A stretch of DNA of 8,790 nt from Balneolaceae bacterium. Its GTDB lineage: Bacteria; Bacteroidota; Rhodothermia; Balneolales; Balneolaceae. The notes under the pieces were generated by a model, which saw only the letters and a list, made by a program, of their open reading frames with translations, made no database searches and had not been told where the DNA came from. Below, piece by piece: positions 6,688 to 8,790 of the stretch; position 1 is the stretch's first letter; each line of letters begins with the position of its first letter. Both the position numbers and the translations under genes were made by a program. Location: positions 1-8,790 of the forward strand of contig PWFZ01000170.1 of assembly GCA_003555185.1 (NCBI GenBank), written 5' to 3'.

Positions 6688-6689
6688 AT

Positions 6690-7343
6690 ATGGCGGCATT
6701 ATCCCGGAAAGAGCGTGAACGGTTACGGCGACAAGAGCTAATTCTTGATGTTGCGGAAGAAACGATTAACAAACATGGATTTGACGGTGCTACCATGGAC
6801 GAGGTCGCCGAAAAAGCTGAAGTAGCAAAAGGTACACTTTATATTCACTTCGAAAGCAAGGCGCATATTTATCTGGCAATTAGTGAACGTGGATCACGAA
6901 AGCTGAATGATCAAATGGCGAAAGTATTAACGAAAGATCTTTCAGGTTTAAAGATGGTCGAAAACCTGGGAGCCACTTACTTGAACTTTATTAAGGAAAA
7001 CCCTCAGTATTATCATGCCTTCAATTATTACGAGGGCGTGGTTGCGGAAACGAAATCTGATCCGGGCGGGATTATGATGAAGTGCAAAGAGAATGCAAAA
7101 GAGGCGATGACCTATATTGTACGTGCTTTGCAAATTGGAATGCAGGATGGTTCTATTGATTATTCATACGATCCGAAAGAGTTGGGTCTAATTATTTGGG
7201 GAGCATCTAAAGGAATTATTAATATGGTGTTTTTAAAGCAAAACAGCAGTGAATTTGAGCTTCTGAATGAAGTCGAATTTGATCTTGAATCTATTATGCA
7301 AAATTTCATCCACTTAGTTGGTACAGGGTTGATTAAGAAATGA
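6690..7343 (+). CDS. TetR-family transcriptional regulator
   Basis: A 217-residue one-component regulator of usual TetR size. A basic lead (SRKERERLRRQE, 5-16) is followed by the N-terminal DNA-binding domain: ILDVAEETINKHGFDGATMDEVAEKAEVAKGTL in three helices, with the recognition helix around AKGTLYIHF (46-54) and the family-typical 'FESKAHIYLAI' after it. Residues about 70-217 are the helical ligand-binding and dimer domain, too variable to reveal the inducer. The gene lies 89 bp upstream of an outer-membrane efflux gene on the same strand, as with repressors of TolC/RND pumps. TGACT-N3-AGTCA palindromes sit just before its start and across its TGA stop, suggesting self-repression and control of the efflux genes. 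No Shine-Dalgarno sequence precedes the ATG, and the operator occupies that place. Confidence 0.93.
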   Translation: MAALSRKERERLRRQELILDVAEETINKHGFDGATMDEVAEKAEVAKGTLYIHFESKAHIYLAISERGSRKLNDQMAKVLTKDLSGLKMVENLGATYLNFIKENPQYYHAFNYYEGVVAETKSDPGGIMMKCKENAKEAMTYIVRALQIGMQDGSIDYSYDPKELGLIIWGASKGIINMVFLKQNSSEFELLNEVEFDLESIMQNFIHLVGTGLIKK

Positions 7344-7353
7344 CTATAAGTCA
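7341..7353. promoter_or_regulatory. Perfect palindromic TetR operator candidate O3, overlapping the tetR stop
   Basis: TGACT-ATA-AGTCA has the same arms and spacer length as the site at 6675-6687. Its first three bases are the tetR TGA stop codon. It lies 80-92 bp upstream of the tolC-like start and covers roughly the -33 region relative to a TATTTTTA box at 7372-7379, a position suited to repressing the efflux operon. Confidence 0.6.
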
Positions 7354-7371
7354 CAATGAATTTGAAACATC

Positions 7372-7379
7372 TATTTTTA
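7372..7379 (+). promoter_or_regulatory. Possible -7 box of the efflux operon promoter
   Basis: TATTTTTA is the same -7-like octamer seen before the genes at 243 and 3286. No TTG lies at the expected distance, but that place is occupied by the operator-like palindrome at 7341-7353. The leader to the ATG at 7433 would be about 45 bases. The assignment is tentative. Confidence 0.3.
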
Positions 7380-7432
7380 TACCACGTAATCAAACCTTTG
7401 AACGAAAGAAAGAAAATCAGGGTCATTAATAT

Positions 7433-8790
7433 ATGCATCGAAATAAAGTAGCTTTTAAAGGTCTTTTTGCCCTTTCACTCCTGTTTATGGTTTCAACTTT
7501 TGTGAGTGTGCAGGCGCAAGAGGCTGATAATGAATTTCCGGAGGAGATAACCCTCACTGTAGAGGAGGCCGTGCAGATTGCGCTGGTGAATAACTATATG
7601 CTCCGGCGAGGAATTTTGGACGTCGAGTCAGCTAATCAACAGATTCGTGAAGCGTGGGGTGCTGTATACCCGCAGGTGAACTCGAGTGGCACATATACCC
7701 GGAATGTGGTTTCACCAAACCCATTTGCCGGATCAGATGCCGGTGGCTTATTTGAGTCTTTTGGGGCAATTGAATGGCTGGCATTTAATGAAAATGCGCG
7801 GACTGATGGAGACCCTGATACAGAACCTATTTCGTTTGATGAATACATGGATAGGCAACAAGAGGGTTTTGAAGAGTCTGGAATTACACCACCCGGAGCG
7901 CAAGACAATCCGTTTGCTGTCGATAATCAGTTTGAGTTTGGGGTTTCAGTAACACAGGCTCTGTACAATGGGGCCGCATTTGCCGCAATTAAGGGCGCGC
8001 AGCGACTACGAAATATTAATGAGAGTCAAAAACAGCTCGATCAACAACAGGTTATTGATGAGATAAAAAACGCTTTCTATAATGCTCTTCTGGCAAAGGA
8101 ACAGACGGATGTTTTAGGAAATAGTGTAGAGCGTTTACGCCGAACAGTAGAGGAGACCCGGGCGTCTGTACAGGCAGGGGTGCTTTCGAAAAGTGACAAA
8201 ATGAGTGCTGAAGTTGAGCTGGTAAATATTGAAACCGATTTAATTGAGGCCAGAAATCAGGCAGAACTGGCTGTGAAAAATCTGAGTCTTCAGCTTGGTA
8301 TCCCGGTTCAGACAAATGTGAATTTACGCGGTTCTCTTGAGTTTACACCAGACATGATGCCGGACCTGATGAGCACAGACGATACTTATCGAATGGCAAT
8401 TGGGCAGAGGCCTGATCTTAGTCAATCAGATGAACTGCTTGAACTTCTGGATGTGAACAGAAATATTAGCAGAGCCCGATATTTTCCCACAGTAAATGCG
8501 TTTGCTAATGCAGCTTATATTGGACAAGTGCCGGATGATCGTACAGCAATTTCCCAAATTCCGGGCGAACAGTTTCGTTTTCAGGCTCAGCAAAGAGGGT
8601 TTTTTAGTGATTCCTACTGGGACGGGGCACTAGCCGTGGGAATTTCCTTTAACTGGTCAATTTTTGATGGTTTTCAGCGAAGAGCTCAAGTTCAGCAAAA
8701 CACCATCGAAATTCGGCAGGCAGAAATAGATCAGGAGTTCCTGAGAAATGCAATCTACCTGGAAGTAGATCAGGCAATTAAGGATTTAGA
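7433..8790 (+). CDS. TolC-type outer-membrane efflux protein (partial, runs off the right edge)
   Basis: The frame is open for 452 codons from the ATG to the window end without a stop. A signal peptide (hydrophobic about 9-25, likely cut after VQA at 26-28) is followed by the OEP (PF02321) pattern: LTVEEAVQIALVNNY (41-55), a helix, a strand pair around YPQVNSSGTYTR (79-90), FGVSVTQALYNGAAFAAIKGA (169-189), then long helices with GVLSKSDKMSAEVEL (249-263) and LSLQLGIP (284-291). The second repeat starts near 316, with GQRPDL, ARYFPTVNAFANAAY (348-362) and ISFNWSIFDGFQRR (404-417). TolC proteins are trimeric channels through the outer membrane and periplasm for RND, MFS or ABC pumps. The loop at about 91-166 between the first two beta-strands is unusually long and acidic. 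Downstream pump and adaptor genes are expected beyond the edge but not seen. Confidence 0.92.
   Translation, partial: MHRNKVAFKGLFALSLLFMVSTFVSVQAQEADNEFPEEITLTVEEAVQIALVNNYMLRRGILDVESANQQIREAWGAVYPQVNSSGTYTRNVVSPNPFAGSDAGGLFESFGAIEWLAFNENARTDGDPDTEPISFDEYMDRQQEGFEESGITPPGAQDNPFAVDNQFEFGVSVTQALYNGAAFAAIKGAQRLRNINESQKQLDQQQVIDEIKNAFYNALLAKEQTDVLGNSVERLRRTVEETRASVQAGVLSKSDKMSAEVELVNIETDLIEARNQAELAVKNLSLQLGIPVQTNVNLRGSLEFTPDMMPDLMSTDDTYRMAIGQRPDLSQSDELLELLDVNRNISRARYFPTVNAFANAAYIGQVPDDRTAISQIPGEQFRFQAQQRGFFSDSYWDGALAVGISFNWSIFDGFQRRAQVQQNTIEIRQAEIDQEFLRNAIYLEVDQAIKDL

Noticed and set aside
7636..7952. Open frames on both strands inside the first part of the tolC-like gene
   Set aside because: They lie inside the strongly supported OEP reading frame, show no family motifs and have compositions typical of shadow frames.

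Overview
The window looks like chromosomal DNA from a member of the Bacteroidota/Balneolota (FCB) group; this is inferred from gene content and expression signals, not from a search. Support comes from a PorX-type response regulator fused to a PglZ domain, start codons almost all without a Shine-Dalgarno sequence, and several candidate promoters of the form TTG/TTTG - 19 to 20 bp - TAnTTTTA, close to the Bacteroidota consensus TTTG...TAnnTTTG. There are no tRNA or rRNA genes, insertion sequences, CRISPR arrays or phage genes.

Left part (1-912): about 240 bp of AT-rich non-coding DNA leads into a 58-codon DUF1508/YegP-like gene (243-419), which has its own candidate promoter and a clear intrinsic terminator. 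A cold-shock domain gene (630-851) follows after a 210-bp gap and ends in a very strong GNRA-loop terminator.

Middle (978-3222): a lone periplasmic solute-binding-protein-3 lipoprotein (978-1835) converges on an alpha/beta hydrolase (1845-2642, minus). The hydrolase diverges from a membrane-anchored ComEA-type helix-hairpin-helix protein (2710-3222).

Operon 3286-5545: the PorX-like regulator, TsaE (ATPase for tRNA t6A synthesis) and a 94-residue protein of unknown function lie head to tail with gaps of 4 and 0 bases, so they are probably one transcript. A ten-helix EamA/DMT permease (5631-6521, minus) converges on this operon.

Right part (6522-8790): a TetR-family regulator (6690-7343) precedes a TolC-type outer-membrane efflux protein (7433 to beyond the right edge). 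The most informative regulatory signal is here. The 13-bp palindrome TGACT-N3-AGTCA occurs perfectly just before the tetR start codon and again across the tetR stop codon, upstream of tolC. A third copy with one mismatch lies 18 bp upstream of the first, directly after the candidate tetR promoter. This suggests a self-repressing TetR switch that also controls the efflux genes. I found no clearly new multi-gene system; the operator set, the coupled porX-tsaE-unknown operon and the 94-residue protein are the best leads.
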